The notes: generated by a model not told the origin, from the letters alone. Shown: positions 17,796-28,746, numbered from the stretch's first letter. The stretch is 64,000 nt of DNA from Actinomadura montaniterrae (GCF_008923365.1 NZ_WBMR01000020.1:1-64000), one strand, 5' to 3'. Numbers and translations are program-made.

Positions 17796-18731
17796 ATGCG
17801 CGTCGTCGTCGCGCTCGGTGGGAACGCGCTGGTCAAGCGGGGGGAGACGCCGGATGCCGGGCTCCAGCGGGCCAACGTGGACCGGGCCGTCCGGGCGCTC
17901 GCGCCGCTCGCCGAGCAGCACGAGCTGATCGTCACGCACGGGAACGGCCCGCAGGTCGGGGTGCTGGCGCTGGAGAGCCAGAACGACGGCCGGCTGACCC
18001 GCCCGTACCCGCTGGACACGATCGGCGCCGAGACCCAGGGGATGATCGGGTACTGGCTGCTGCAGGCGCTGCAGAACGCGCTGCCGGGCCGCCAGGTGAT
18101 GGCGATGGTCAACCAGACGCTGGTGTCCGCGGTGGACCCGGCGTTTCAGAACCCCACCAAGTTCGTCGGCCAGGTGTACGACCGCGAGGAGGCGGAGCGG
18201 CTGGCCGAGCGGTACGCCTGGACGGTCCGCCGGGACGGGGATCGCTGGCGCCGCGTGGTGCCGTCGCCGAAGCCGCAGCGGGTGATCGAGATCCGGCTGA
18301 TCCGGGAGCTGGTGCGGGCCGGGACGGTCGTGGTGTGCGCGGGCGGCGGCGGGATCCCGGTGTTCCGCAACGACGTCGGCCGGCTGGAGGGCGTCGAGGC
18401 GGTGATCGACAAGGACCTCACCGCGTCGGTGCTGGCCGAGACGCTGGACGCGGACGCGCTGCTGATCCTCACCGACGTCCCGAACGTCATGCGCCACCAC
18501 GGCACGGACCGGGAGGAGGCGATCGCCCACACCACCCCGTTCGAGCTGCGCGGCGAGAGGTTCCCGGACGGCTCGATGGGCCCGAAGGTCGCCGCGGTCA
18601 CCGGGTTCGTGGAGCGCACCGGCGACATGGCCGCGATCGGGCTGCTGGACGACTGCGTCGACATCCTCGCGGGGAAGGCGGGCACGATCGTGACCCCGAA
18701 CGCGACCTGGCCGCTGGAGAGCACCCTGTGA
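17796..18731 (+). CDS. arcC: Carbamate kinase
   Basis: Amino-acid-kinase-fold enzyme, 311 residues, that transfers phosphate from carbamoyl phosphate to ADP. N-terminal VVALGGNALVKRGE and IVTHGNGPQVG bind substrate; VCAGGGGIPV, DKDLTASVLA and LTDVPNV follow; the C-terminal GSMGPKVAA is conserved in the family. The start is ATG 17796, with a purine-rich GGGGGAGGGGGG tract ahead. It follows arcB by 38 nt and precedes an amino-acid permease, forming an energy-yielding citrulline/ornithine catabolic module. Confidence 0.94.
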   Translation: MRVVVALGGNALVKRGETPDAGLQRANVDRAVRALAPLAEQHELIVTHGNGPQVGVLALESQNDGRLTRPYPLDTIGAETQGMIGYWLLQALQNALPGRQVMAMVNQTLVSAVDPAFQNPTKFVGQVYDREEAERLAERYAWTVRRDGDRWRRVVPSPKPQRVIEIRLIRELVRAGTVVVCAGGGGIPVFRNDVGRLEGVEAVIDKDLTASVLAETLDADALLILTDVPNVMRHHGTDREEAIAHTTPFELRGERFPDGSMGPKVAAVTGFVERTGDMAAIGLLDDCVDILAGKAGTIVTPNATWPLESTL

Positions 18732-18771
18732 CCGCGCCGTCCCGGCCGCCGGGCGGGCCCCGGAGCGTCGG

Positions 18772-20235
18772 GTGACCGCCGGGACGGGCCGGGAGTCGTT
18801 CGCGCGGTCGCTGGTGCGGACCAAGCCGGTCGACCGGATCGTCGCCGAGGGCGGGCACGGCGAGGGCGGCGAGCTGCGGCGCTCGATGAGCCTGCTGCAG
18901 CTGACCCTGTTCAGCGTGGGCGCGACCCTCGGCACGGGGATCTTCGTCGTGCTGGGGGAGGCGGTGCCGAAGGCGGGCCCGGCGGTGGTGCTGGCGTTCG
19001 TGCTCGCCGCGGTGACGGCGCTGTTCTCCGCGCTGTCCTACGCCGAGCTGGCCGGGACGATCCCGGTGTCCGGCTCGTCCTACTCCTACGCCTACGCGAC
19101 GCTCGGCGAGCTGGTGGCGTGGGTGTGCGGGTGGTGCCTGCTGCTGGAGTACGCGGTCTCGGTGTCGGCCGTCGCCGTCGGCTGGGGCTCCTACCTCAAC
19201 GAGTTCTTCGACAAGGCGGGCGCAGGCACGATGCCCGCCGCGATCAGCAACCCTCCGGGGGACGGCGGGCTCGTGAACCTCCCGGCCGTGGTCGTCGTGG
19301 TGATCGCTGCGCTGCTGCTGCTGCGCGGCACGTCCGAGAGCGCCCGCGCCAACACGGTCATGGTGTTCCTGAAGATCGCGGTGCTGCTGTTCTTCTGCGC
19401 GGTCGCCTTCACCGCGTTCCATTCCGGCAACCTGACCCCGTTCGCGCCGATGGGCTGGGCGGGCATCAGCGCCGCCGGCTCCAAGGTGTTCTTCTCCTAC
19501 ATCGGCTTCGACGCCGCGTCCACCGCCGGCGAGGAGGCCCGTAACCCGCGCCGGGACCTGCCGCTGGCGATCGTCCTGTCGCTGGCGATCGTGACGGCGG
19601 TGTACGTGCTGGTCGGGCTGGCCGCGGTCGGCGCCATGCACTGGACCCGGTTCTCGCTGAGCGGCTCGGAGGCGTCGCTGGCCCTGGTCCTGGACCGGGC
19701 GACCGGCCGGGCCTGGCCGTCGATGATCCTGTCGCTCGGCGCGGTGGTCGCCATCGCCAGCGTCGTCCTCACCGTCATGTACGGGCAGACCCGCATCCTG
19801 TTCGCGATGTCGCGGGACGGCCTTGTCCCGCACGTGTTCCAGCGGGTCAGCCCGGGCCGGGCGGTGCCGGTGGCCAACACCGTGATCGTCGCGGCGTTCA
19901 TCGGGATCCTCGCGGCCGCGGTGCCGCTGGGCCGCCTGGTGGACGCCACCAGCATCGGCACCCTGTTCGCGTTCGCGCTGGTCAGCGTGGGAGTGATCGT
20001 GCTGCGCCGGACGCGGCCGGACCTGCCGCGCAGCTTCCGAACGCCGCTGTATCCGCTGACGCCGCTGATCGGCGTCGCGCTCTGCGTGTACCTGATGGTC
20101 GGCCTGGGCAGCGTGACCTGGATCGTGTTCGCGCTGTGGACGCTGGCCGGGCTCGTCGCCTACTTCCTGTACGGGCGCCGCCATTCGCGGCTGGCGGCCG
20201 AGACGTCCGGCGTTCCCGGGAAGGAGCCGCGATGA
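18772..20235 (+). CDS. Cationic amino-acid transporter (APC superfamily permease)
   Basis: This 487-residue permease has about 12 helices and resembles the CAT group (YfnA/RocE-like). The N-terminus carries FSVGATLGTGIFVVLGEAVP, a hallmark loop of APC helix 1, and later FFSYIGFDAASTAGEEARNPRRDLP in the helix 6-7 region. The start is GTG 18772, 40 nt after arcC. By position it probably brings in arginine, ornithine or citrulline for the ArcB-ArcC pair, or exchanges arginine for ornithine; this is inferred from context. It overlaps the universal stress gene by four bases. Confidence 0.88.
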   Translation: MTAGTGRESFARSLVRTKPVDRIVAEGGHGEGGELRRSMSLLQLTLFSVGATLGTGIFVVLGEAVPKAGPAVVLAFVLAAVTALFSALSYAELAGTIPVSGSSYSYAYATLGELVAWVCGWCLLLEYAVSVSAVAVGWGSYLNEFFDKAGAGTMPAAISNPPGDGGLVNLPAVVVVVIAALLLLRGTSESARANTVMVFLKIAVLLFFCAVAFTAFHSGNLTPFAPMGWAGISAAGSKVFFSYIGFDAASTAGEEARNPRRDLPLAIVLSLAIVTAVYVLVGLAAVGAMHWTRFSLSGSEASLALVLDRATGRAWPSMILSLGAVVAIASVVLTVMYGQTRILFAMSRDGLVPHVFQRVSPGRAVPVANTVIVAAFIGILAAAVPLGRLVDATSIGTLFAFALVSVGVIVLRRTRPDLPRSFRTPLYPLTPLIGVALCVYLMVGLGSVTWIVFALWTLAGLVAYFLYGRRHSRLAAETSGVPGKEPR

Positions 20236-21194
20236 GCGGGGCGAACGGGCGCGACGCGCCGGCGCTGCGGATCCTCGCCGGCTACTCGCCGGACGAGCGG
20301 GGCGGCGACGCGCTGGCGCTCGCCGCGCTGGTCCTGCGCGGCGTGACGGCGCCGCGCGCGGTCGCGGACGTGCGGCTGACGGTGGCGAACGTGCATCCGC
20401 CGGCCTGGCCGGCGCGCGGGCCGGGCTCGGTCGACGCCGAATGGGTCGGCTACCTGAAGGACAGGGCGCACGACGCGCTGGAGCGGGCGGCCGGGCGGCT
20501 CGCGGAGCTGAACGTCCCGCGGTCGCGCACGGACCTGCGGGTGCACGCGCACCGGGGCAGCGGGCGCGGGCTGGCCGAGGTGGCCGCGGCGACGGGCGCG
20601 GACCTGATCGTGATCGGCTCGGCGCCGCGCGGCCGCCGCGGGCGCGTCGCCATCGGCAGCACCGCGGACCAGCTGCTGCACGGCTCGCCGGTGCCGGTGC
20701 TGCTGGCGCCGCGCGGCTACGCCGCCTGCGCCCCCGACCAGTTCGAGCGGCTCACGGTGGCGTACTGGCGGCGGCCGGACGCGGACGGCCCGGTGGAGGC
20801 GGCGGTGCGGACCGCCCGGACGCTGGCGCTGCCGATGCGGCTGGTGACCCTCGTGCTCAGGCCGCCGGGGGTGGCGGCCCGGTTCCGCAACGCCGACGAC
20901 GTCATGGCGCGGCAGGTGGCCCAGGCCGAGCGAGACCTCGCCGACGCCGCCGCGCGGCTCGGTGACGCCGCGGGCGACGGGACGGTGGTCCGGACGGAGG
21001 CGGTCGCCGGGACGGGCATCGCCAAGGCGCTCGCCGCCGTCGATATGCTTCCGGGTGAGCTGCTGGCCTGCCCGTCCAGCCATGACGGGCCGCTGCGCAA
21101 GGTCTTCCTCGGCGAGGGCTCCGGCAAGATCGTCCGGGCCGCGCCGTGCCCGGTGCTCGTCCTCCCGCGCGGGGCCGCGGGCGCTTTCGCCTAG
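20232..21194 (+). CDS. Universal stress protein with two Usp domains
   Basis: Cytosolic protein of 320 residues with two Usp domains in tandem. The first ends with the ATP-binding signature spread over IGSAPRGRRGR-VAIGSTADQLL-PVPVLLAPRG (G-x2-G-x9-G-S pattern), the second with LGEGSGKIVRAAPCPVLVLPRG, where the pattern is partly kept. The ATG overlaps the permease stop (ATGA), so it belongs to the arcB-arcC-permease operon. USPs linked to permeases and arginine catabolism are often tied to low energy or low oxygen; that role here is inference. It is the last gene before the SUF region. Confidence 0.85.
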   Translation: MSGANGRDAPALRILAGYSPDERGGDALALAALVLRGVTAPRAVADVRLTVANVHPPAWPARGPGSVDAEWVGYLKDRAHDALERAAGRLAELNVPRSRTDLRVHAHRGSGRGLAEVAAATGADLIVIGSAPRGRRGRVAIGSTADQLLHGSPVPVLLAPRGYAACAPDQFERLTVAYWRRPDADGPVEAAVRTARTLALPMRLVTLVLRPPGVAARFRNADDVMARQVAQAERDLADAAARLGDAAGDGTVVRTEAVAGTGIAKALAAVDMLPGELLACPSSHDGPLRKVFLGEGSGKIVRAAPCPVLVLPRGAAGAFA

Positions 21195-21208
21195 CGAGAA
21201 GGTCAAGG

Positions 21209-21227
21209 TTAGGTAAGGCTAACCTGC
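21209..21227 (+). promoter_or_regulatory. IdeR/DtxR-type iron box upstream of sufR
   Basis: TTAGGTAAGGCTAACCTGC matches the DtxR/IdeR consensus TTAGGTTAGSCTAACCTAA at 16 of 19 positions, with the TTAGGT and GGCTAACCT halves intact. It sits 60 bp ahead of the chosen sufR start. Iron-dependent control of the SUF operon is the natural reading: a promoter overlapping the box would be shut off by iron-loaded regulator. IdeR boxes far upstream can also activate, so the sign is not certain. Confidence 0.75.
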
Positions 21228-21275
21228 GTGAGCGAGGACATTCCCGTTCCGGTGTTTCGCGGGAAGCAATTACGG

Positions 21276-21291
21276 CACACTGATGTTGTGA
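21276..21291 (+). promoter_or_regulatory. SufR-like operator overlapping the sufR start
   Basis: CACACTGATGTTGTGA contains the dyad CACA-N7-TGTG and reads as ACACT-N5-TGTGA, which is the form I recall being described for mycobacterial SufR. It overlaps the GTG start at 21288, so bound SufR would block initiation of its own operon. The sequence also provides a weak -10 (CACACT, six bases before GTG). Confidence 0.6.
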
Positions 21292-22130
21292 AAAACGTGA
21301 GCGAGGATCAGGCGACCCCGGAGAGCGCACCCATGCGCCCTTCCGGCGTGCCGTCGGCCGCCTCCCACACCGAGCGCGACACCCGCGCCCGGGTGGCCCG
21401 GCTGATCCTCGAGCACGGCCCGGTCACGGCGTCCACGCTCGGCGAGCGGATGGGCCTCACGCCCGCCGCGATCCGGCGGCACCTGGACGCGCTGCTGGCC
21501 GAGGGCATGATCGAGATCCGCAAGGCGCGGACGCCGCAGACCCGCCGCGGCCGCGGCCGTCCCGCCAAGTGGTTCGCGATCACCGAGTCCGGGCGCAGCG
21601 CGTTCGTGCACGCCTACGACGACCTGGCGAGCAGCGCGCTGCGGTTCCTGGCCGAGACGGCCGGCGACCACGCGGTCGCCGAGTTCGCCCGCCGGCAGAT
21701 CGCCGACCTCGAACGGCGCTACCGGCCCGTCGTGCAGGACGCGCCGCCGCAGCAGCGGGTCCGCACGCTCGCCGAGGCGCTCTCCGGCGACGGCTACGCC
21801 GCCGCCGCGGGCAAGGCGCCCCAGCCGGGCGGCGGCGAGCAGCTGTGCCAGCACCACTGCCCGGTCGCGCACGTCGCGGCCGAGTTCCCGCAGCTGTGCG
21901 AGGCCGAGACCGAGGCGTTCAGCCGCCTGCTGGGCACCCCCGTCCAGCGGCTGGCCACGATCGCCCACGGCGACGGGATCTGCACCACCCACGTCAGCTC
22001 CCGCTCCCTGTGCGGGACGGGGCAGGCGGAGGATCCCGGAGCGAGCGTCACCCCTGGCGGGGACGCGGGGGAGCGGTCCCCCGAAAGAACACACACCAGT
22101 GACGAGGAGTCCGGGAGGACGTCCCTATGA
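21288..22130 (+). CDS. sufR: SufR, iron-sulfur-sensing repressor of the SUF operon
   Basis: Winged-helix regulator of 280 residues. The DNA-binding domain (about 30-105) includes [23 protein letters not shown] and a [12 protein letters not shown] wing. The C-terminal half has [19 protein letters not shown] and a later GDGICTTHV, giving the cysteines that bind a 4Fe-4S cluster in SufR. In related bacteria apo-SufR releases the suf promoter when clusters are scarce. I chose GTG 21288; a GTG at 21228 is in frame but directly abuts the iron box and would add 20 residues unlike the family, and GTG 21297 is also possible. The stop overlaps the sufB ATG (ATGA). Confidence 0.9.
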   Translation: MKNVSEDQATPESAPMRPSGVPSAASHTERDTRARVARLILEHGPVTASTLGERMGLTPAAIRRHLDALLAEGMIEIRKARTPQTRRGRGRPAKWFAITESGRSAFVHAYDDLASSALRFLAETAGDHAVAEFARRQIADLERRYRPVVQDAPPQQRVRTLAEALSGDGYAAAAGKAPQPGGGEQLCQHHCPVAHVAAEFPQLCEAETEAFSRLLGTPVQRLATIAHGDGICTTHVSSRSLCGTGQAEDPGASVTPGGDAGERSPERTHTSDEESGRTSL

Positions 22131-23536
22131 CTACAGCCCACCCCGAGCTGGAGGGGCTCGACAGGTACAAGTTCGGCTGGGCCGACTCCGACGAGGCCGG
22201 CGCCTCCGCGCGGCGCGGCCTGAACGAGGACGTCGTCCGCGACATCTCGGCCAAGAAGGGCGAGCCGGACTGGATGCTCGACCTCCGCCTCAAGGGACTC
22301 CGGCTCTTCGACAAGAAGCCGATGCCCACCTGGGGCTCGGACCTGTCGGCGATCGACTTCGAGAACATCAAGTACTTCGTCCGCTCGACGGAGAAGCAGG
22401 CGGCGTCCTGGGAGGAGCTCCCCGAGGACATCAAGAACACCTACGACAAGCTCGGCATCCCCGAGGCGGAGAAGCAGCGCCTCATCGCCGGCGTCGCCGC
22501 CCAGTACGAGTCGGAGGTCGTCTACCACAAGATCCGCGAGGACCTTGAGGAGAAGGGCGTCATCTTCGTCGACACCGACACCGGCCTGCGCGAGCACCCG
22601 GAGATCTTCCAGGAGTACTTCGGCTCCGTGATCCCGGTCGGCGACAACAAGTTCGCCGCGCTCAACACCGCCGTGTGGTCGGGCGGCTCGTTCATCTACG
22701 TCCCGCCGGGCGTCCACGTCGAGATCCCGCTGCAGGCCTACTTCCGGATCAACACCGAGAACATGGGCCAGTTCGAGCGGACGCTGATCATCGCCGACGA
22801 GGGCTCCTACGTCCACTACGTCGAGGGCTGCACCGCGCCGATCTACAAGTCGGACTCGCTGCACTCCGCCGTCGTCGAGATCGTCGTGAAGAAGGACGCC
22901 CGCGTCCGCTACACGACCATCCAGAACTGGTCGAACAACGTCTACAACCTGGTGACCAAGCGCGCCGTCGCCTACGAGGGCGCCACCATGGAGTGGGTCG
23001 ACGGCAACATCGGCTCCAAGGTCACCATGAAGTACCCGGCGATCTACCTGCTCGGCGAGCACGCCAAGGGCGAGACCCTGTCGATCGCGTTCGCCGGCGA
23101 GGACCAGCACCAGGACGCCGGCGCCAAGATGGTGCACGCCGCGCCGAACACCTCCAGCAGCATCGTCTCCAAGTCGGTGGCGCGCGGCGGCGGCCGCACC
23201 TCCTACCGGGGCCTGGTGCAGATCCAGGAGGGCGCCGAGCACAGCAAGTCCACCGTCAAGTGCGACGCGCTGCTGGTCGACCAGATCAGCCGGTCCGACA
23301 CCTACCCGTACGTCGACGTCCGCGAGGACGACGTGGAGATGGGCCACGAGGCCACCGTCTCCAAGGTGTCGGAGGACCAGCTGTTCTACCTCATGAGCCG
23401 CGGCATGACCGAGGACGAGGCCATGGCGATGATCGTGCGCGGGTTCGTCGAGCCCATCGCGCGCGAGCTGCCCATGGAGTACGCGCTCGAGCTGAACCGG
23501 CTCATCGAGCTGCAGATGGAAGGGGCCGTCGGCTGA
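22127..23536 (+). CDS. sufB: Fe-S cluster scaffold protein SufB
   Basis: Cytosolic SufBCD scaffold subunit, 469 residues, the site of nascent Fe-S cluster assembly. Conserved segments include [68 protein letters not shown] (conserved Cys), [17 protein letters not shown] and a C-terminal [22 protein letters not shown]. It starts at ATG 22127 overlapping sufR, and its TGA overlaps the sufD ATG by one base (TGATG), so stoichiometry with SufD is likely set by coupling. Confidence 0.97.
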   Translation: MTTAHPELEGLDRYKFGWADSDEAGASARRGLNEDVVRDISAKKGEPDWMLDLRLKGLRLFDKKPMPTWGSDLSAIDFENIKYFVRSTEKQAASWEELPEDIKNTYDKLGIPEAEKQRLIAGVAAQYESEVVYHKIREDLEEKGVIFVDTDTGLREHPEIFQEYFGSVIPVGDNKFAALNTAVWSGGSFIYVPPGVHVEIPLQAYFRINTENMGQFERTLIIADEGSYVHYVEGCTAPIYKSDSLHSAVVEIVVKKDARVRYTTIQNWSNNVYNLVTKRAVAYEGATMEWVDGNIGSKVTMKYPAIYLLGEHAKGETLSIAFAGEDQHQDAGAKMVHAAPNTSSSIVSKSVARGGGRTSYRGLVQIQEGAEHSKSTVKCDALLVDQISRSDTYPYVDVREDDVEMGHEATVSKVSEDQLFYLMSRGMTEDEAMAMIVRGFVEPIARELPMEYALELNRLIELQMEGAVG

Positions 23537-24678
23537 TGGGGCTGGAGACCGGCAAGCCGCTCTCGACCCTGCACGAGAAGGCTTCGTACGAGGTGGGCGA
23601 CTTCGACGTGCCCACCGGCCGCGAGGAGGAGTGGCGGTTCACCCCGCTGCGCCGCCTCCGCGGCCTGCACAACGGCACCGCCGAGCCGAACGGCAAGGTC
23701 ATCGCCGAGGTCGAGGCGGCGCCCGAGGTGACCGTCGAGACCGTCGGCCGCGACGACGCCCGGCTCGGCAGGGCCTACGTGCCCGCCGACCGGGTCAGCG
23801 CGCAGGCGTGGGCGTCGTTCACGCACGCCACCGTCGTCACCGTGCCGAAGGAGGTCGTCGCCTCGGCGCCGACCGTGATCCGGCTGCGCGGCGAGGACGC
23901 CTCGGCCGCCGCCTACGGGCACACCACCGTGATCCTGGAGCCGTTCGCCGAGGCCACCGTGGTGCTCGCGCACCGCGGCTCGGCGACCTACGCCGACAAC
24001 GTCGAGTTCGTCGTCGGCGACGGCGCCCGCCTCTCGGTGATCAGCCTGCAGGACTGGGCGGACGACAGCGTGCACGTCTCGCACCAGCACGCGCGCCTCG
24101 GCCGCGACGCCCGGTTCGTCTCGCACAACGTCTCGCTCGGCGGCGACCTCGTGCGGATCTCCCCGTCCGTCGCCTACGACGGGCCCGGCGGCGACGCCGA
24201 GCTGTACGGGGTGTACTTCGTCGACGGCGGCCAGCACCTGGAGCACCGCCTGCTGGTCGACCACGCCGTGCCGAACTGCCGCAGCCGCGTCGACTACCGC
24301 GGCGCGCTGCAGGACCAGGACGCGCACGCCGTCTGGATCGGCGACGTGATCATCCGCGCGGAGGCGGAGGGCACCGACACCTACGAGCTGAACCGCAACC
24401 TCGTCCTGACCGACGGGACGCGGGTCGACTCGGTGCCGAACCTGGAGATCCTCACCGGCGAGGTCGCCGGCGCCGGGCACGCCTCGGCGTCCGGCCGGCT
24501 CGACGACGAGCACCTGTTCTACCTGCAGGCGCGCGGCATCACCTTCGACGAGGCGCGCCGCATGGTGGTGCGCGGGTTCCTCGGCCAGCTGGTCGAGCGG
24601 ATCGAGGTCGCCGAGGTGCGCGAGAAGGTCGCCGAGGCGATCGAGGCCGAACTGGACGTGCGCGCGGAGGGCCGATGA
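23536..24678 (+). CDS. sufD: Fe-S cluster assembly protein SufD
   Basis: SufD, 380 residues, partner of SufB in the SufBC2D complex and needed for iron entry. N-terminal EEEWRFTPLRRLRG is typical, the beta-helix core includes HHxx-type LEHRLLVDHAVPNCRSRVDYRG, and the C-terminus LFYLQARGITFDEARRMVVRGF mirrors that of SufB. It is translationally coupled at both ends: TGATG with sufB and ATGA with the ferredoxin gene. Confidence 0.95.
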   Translation: MGLETGKPLSTLHEKASYEVGDFDVPTGREEEWRFTPLRRLRGLHNGTAEPNGKVIAEVEAAPEVTVETVGRDDARLGRAYVPADRVSAQAWASFTHATVVTVPKEVVASAPTVIRLRGEDASAAAYGHTTVILEPFAEATVVLAHRGSATYADNVEFVVGDGARLSVISLQDWADDSVHVSHQHARLGRDARFVSHNVSLGGDLVRISPSVAYDGPGGDAELYGVYFVDGGQHLEHRLLVDHAVPNCRSRVDYRGALQDQDAHAVWIGDVIIRAEAEGTDTYELNRNLVLTDGTRVDSVPNLEILTGEVAGAGHASASGRLDDEHLFYLQARGITFDEARRMVVRGFLGQLVERIEVAEVREKVAEAIEAELDVRAEGR

Positions 24679-24992
24679 CCTTCGTGAAGGTGTGCGCTCT
24701 GGAGGAGATCCCCGAGGACGGGGCCCTCGGCGTCGAGATCGGCGACACGCCGGTCGCGCTCGCCCGCACCGGCGGCGAGGTCTACGCCGTCAACGACATC
24801 TGCTCGCACGCCGAGGTGTCGCTGTCCGAGGGCGAGATCTACAACGGCACCATCGAGTGCTGGCTGCACGGGTCCTGCTTCGACCTGCGCACCGGCAAGC
24901 CCACCAACCCGCCGGCCACGCAGCCGGTCGCCACCTACAAGGTCAAGGTCGAGGACGGCGACGTCTACGTCTCGCTCGGCTCCGACGATTGA
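24675..24992 (+). CDS. Rieske-type [2Fe-2S] ferredoxin in the SUF operon
   Basis: Small 105-residue Rieske protein. The cluster ligands are CSH near residue 42 and CWLHG near residue 61, giving the C-x-H...C-x2-H pattern of biphenyl-dioxygenase-type ferredoxins. It is inserted between sufD and sufC in the usual actinobacterial order, with the ATG overlapping the sufD stop. It probably delivers electrons during cluster assembly or to a partner oxygenase; the position favours the first. The TGA is followed after 15 nt by sufC. Confidence 0.92.
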   Translation: MTFVKVCALEEIPEDGALGVEIGDTPVALARTGGEVYAVNDICSHAEVSLSEGEIYNGTIECWLHGSCFDLRTGKPTNPPATQPVATYKVKVEDGDVYVSLGSDD

Positions 24993-25007
24993 GGAACGAC
25001 AACCACC

Positions 25008-27055
<2,048 letters not shown>

Positions 27056-27117
27056 CGGCCGCAGGAACAGCCCGCGCCGGCGGCCGGTTGTAGCGAGAAA
27101 GGCTTGGAAAGGACGCC

Positions 27118-27576
27118 ATGCAGCTGGAGGCGATGTACCAGGAGGTCATCCTGGACCACTACCGCAACCCCCTGCACAAGGGGCTGCGGGAGCCGTACGA
27201 GGGCGAGGCGCACCACGTCAACCCGACCTGCGGGGACGAGGTGACGCTCCGCGTCCATCTGGACGGCGACGGCCAGGACGCCACGGTGGCGGACGTCTCC
27301 TACGACGCCATGGGCTGCTCGATCAGCCAGGCCAGCGCGTCGGTGATGTCCGATCTGATCATCGGCAAGTCCGTGAAGGAGGCGATGGCGGTCGGCGAGG
27401 AGTTCCTGGCGCTGATGCAGTCGCGCGGCCAGGACGTCGAGCCGGACGAGGACGTCCTCGAGGACGCCGTCGCCTTCGCCGGGGTGTCGAAGTACCCCGC
27501 CAGGATCAAATGCGCCCTGCTCGCCTGGATGGCGTGGAAGGACGCGACCGCCCGCGCACTCGGAGAGGCATCATGA
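27118..27576 (+). CDS. sufU: SUF sulfurtransferase/scaffold SufU
   Basis: SufU of the Gram-positive type, 152 residues, a zinc-dependent acceptor of SufS sulfur. It has MYQEVILDHYRNPLHKG at the N-terminus, the first cysteine in NPTCGDEV (with the Asp ligand), the second in GCSISQASAS and the third in IKCALLAW. The ribosome site GAAAGGA precedes ATG 27118. A 62-nt gap after sufS is the widest inside the operon. It overlaps sufT by four bases. Confidence 0.95.
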   Translation: MQLEAMYQEVILDHYRNPLHKGLREPYEGEAHHVNPTCGDEVTLRVHLDGDGQDATVADVSYDAMGCSISQASASVMSDLIIGKSVKEAMAVGEEFLALMQSRGQDVEPDEDVLEDAVAFAGVSKYPARIKCALLAWMAWKDATARALGEAS

Positions 27577-27926
27577 GCGACACCGCACCGGAGGAGACCC
27601 CCGCGACCGCCGCGGCCGGCACCGTCCCGGACGAGGAGATCCTCGAGGCGCTGAAGGACGTCGTCGACCCCGAGCTCGGCATCAACGTGGTCGACCTCGG
27701 CCTGGTGTACGGGATCGACCTGACCGACGAGGTCGCCACCCTGGACATGACGCTCACCAGCGCCGCCTGCCCGCTCACGGACGTGATCGAGGACCAGGCG
27801 CACAGCGCGCTGGAGGGCCTGGTCAAGGACGTCAAGATCAACTGGGTCTGGCTGCCGCCGTGGGGCCCGGACAAGATCACCGACGAGGGCCGCGACCAGC
27901 TCCGCGCCCTCGGCTTCAACGTCTGA
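27573..27926 (+). CDS. sufT: SufT-like MIP18/DUF59 iron-sulfur maturation factor
   Basis: Protein of 117 residues with the MIP18/DUF59 fold: DPELGINVVDLGLVYGI, then LTSAACPLTDVIEDQ carrying the conserved cysteine. In actinobacteria and Staphylococcus such proteins mature Fe-S enzymes under high demand. The first 20 residues are a poorly conserved, Ala/Thr-rich tail. The ATG overlaps sufU (ATGA) and a strong hairpin follows 31 nt after the stop, so this is the last gene of the SUF operon. Confidence 0.93.
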   Translation: MSDTAPEETPATAAAGTVPDEEILEALKDVVDPELGINVVDLGLVYGIDLTDEVATLDMTLTSAACPLTDVIEDQAHSALEGLVKDVKINWVWLPPWGPDKITDEGRDQLRALGFNV

Positions 27927-27957
27927 CGCACGCCGTACGCCCGACCGCACGCCGTAC

Positions 27958-27988
27958 GAGGCCGCGTCCCGCACCGGGACGCGGCCTC
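27958..27988 (+). terminator. Terminator of the SUF operon
   Basis: GAGGCCGCGTCCC (27958-27970) and GGGACGCGGCCTC (27976-27988) form a perfect 13-bp stem with a five-base loop, directly after sufT. There is no U-run, as is usual for actinobacteria. Confidence 0.8.
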
Positions 27989-28210
27989 GACGCGTGCCCG
28001 AAGAACAGGGTGCTCGGGGTCCAGCGGGGGAGTCGTCCACGTAGCCCCTGGGCTGACGCCTAAAAGACCAGGTCATAGCCGGTTTCTACAGTCGATCCCC
28101 GCAGCTCGGAGGCACCGCCGGGCCGGTCTTTGACCGGATCAGGTCACCCGCCGTCACGGAGGCCGTCCAGATGCCTACGCTGGCGCCGCACGCGCATTCG
28201 GGGGGCGAAG
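27989..28210. other. Non-coding stretch after the SUF terminator
   Basis: About 220 nt without a supported gene and with more A and T than usual. It holds CCGGTC-TTT-GACCGG at 28123-28137, a perfect six-base stem with a three-base loop. I recognise no RNA family here. It precedes a gene remnant. Confidence 0.4.
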
Positions 28211-28306
28211 ATGCTGCGTATCCATTTCACGCGCGACGACCTGCTGCACACCCTGACCGCGACCGGCGCGGACCTGCTGTCCGCCCCGCCTGCCACGGGA
28301 GGGTGA
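28211..28306 (+). pseudogene. Remnant of an ArsR-type regulator N-terminus (DUF5937-like)
   Basis: A short frame of 31 codons begins MLRIHFTRDDLLHT, which I recognise as the opening of the large actinobacterial ArsR-type regulators with an N-terminal DUF5937 domain. After about 14 residues the similarity stops, and the frame ends at TGA 28306. The rest of the regulator (about 300 residues, including the winged helix) is missing. A deletion that joined the start to unrelated sequence is the simplest view; a functional small protein cannot be ruled out. The PH-like gene starts two bases later, so translation of this frame might be coupled to it. Confidence 0.45.
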
Positions 28307-28308
28307 CC

Positions 28309-28746
28309 ATGGCGGGCGAGAACGACCCGGTGGTGTTCCGGCCGACCCTCGCGGGCCGCGCCGGTGCGGTCCTGTGCGCGCTGGTCGGGGCCGCGGCGAC
28401 GGCCGGGAGCGTCGTCCTGCTGGCCCGGGACGGGTTCGACCGCGGCCTCGTCTCGACCCTGATCATCATGGCCGGGGTGACGGCCTTCGCGGGCGGTTCG
28501 GCGCGGAGCCGGATCACGATCGCGGACGGGTGCGTCGTCGTGCGCAACCCGCTGTGGACGCACCGGGTGCGGCTCGGCGAGATCGCGGCCGTCGAACCCG
28601 GGTACTCCGGGCTGCGGATCACCACGGCCGAGGGGCGGACGGTGACGGCCTGGGCCGTCCAGAAGTCCAACTGGTCCACCTGGCGGGGCAGGCGCACCCG
28701 TGCCGACGAGGTCGCCGCGGCGATCGTCCGCAGCGCCGTCCGCTGA
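28309..28746 (+). CDS. Small membrane protein with PH-like domain
   Basis: Protein of 145 residues with two N-terminal membrane helices (about 20-40 and 48-66) followed by a compact beta-rich domain, RITIADGCVVVRNPLWTHRV, GEIAAVEPGYSGLRITT and a C-terminal basic helix, RRTRADEVAAAIVRSAVR. This layout is that of bacterial PH-domain (bPH6-like) membrane proteins common in actinobacteria, whose role is unknown. The ATG is at 28309, directly after the regulator remnant. It precedes a methyltransferase gene on the same strand. Confidence 0.7.
   Translation: MAGENDPVVFRPTLAGRAGAVLCALVGAAATAGSVVLLARDGFDRGLVSTLIIMAGVTAFAGGSARSRITIADGCVVVRNPLWTHRVRLGEIAAVEPGYSGLRITTAEGRTVTAWAVQKSNWSTWRGRRTRADEVAAAIVRSAVR

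Noticed and set aside
21228-21287. Earlier GTG start for SufR
   Set aside because: It abuts the iron box and adds residues not seen in the family; the SufR-like operator would then be inside the coding region. It remains a minor possibility.
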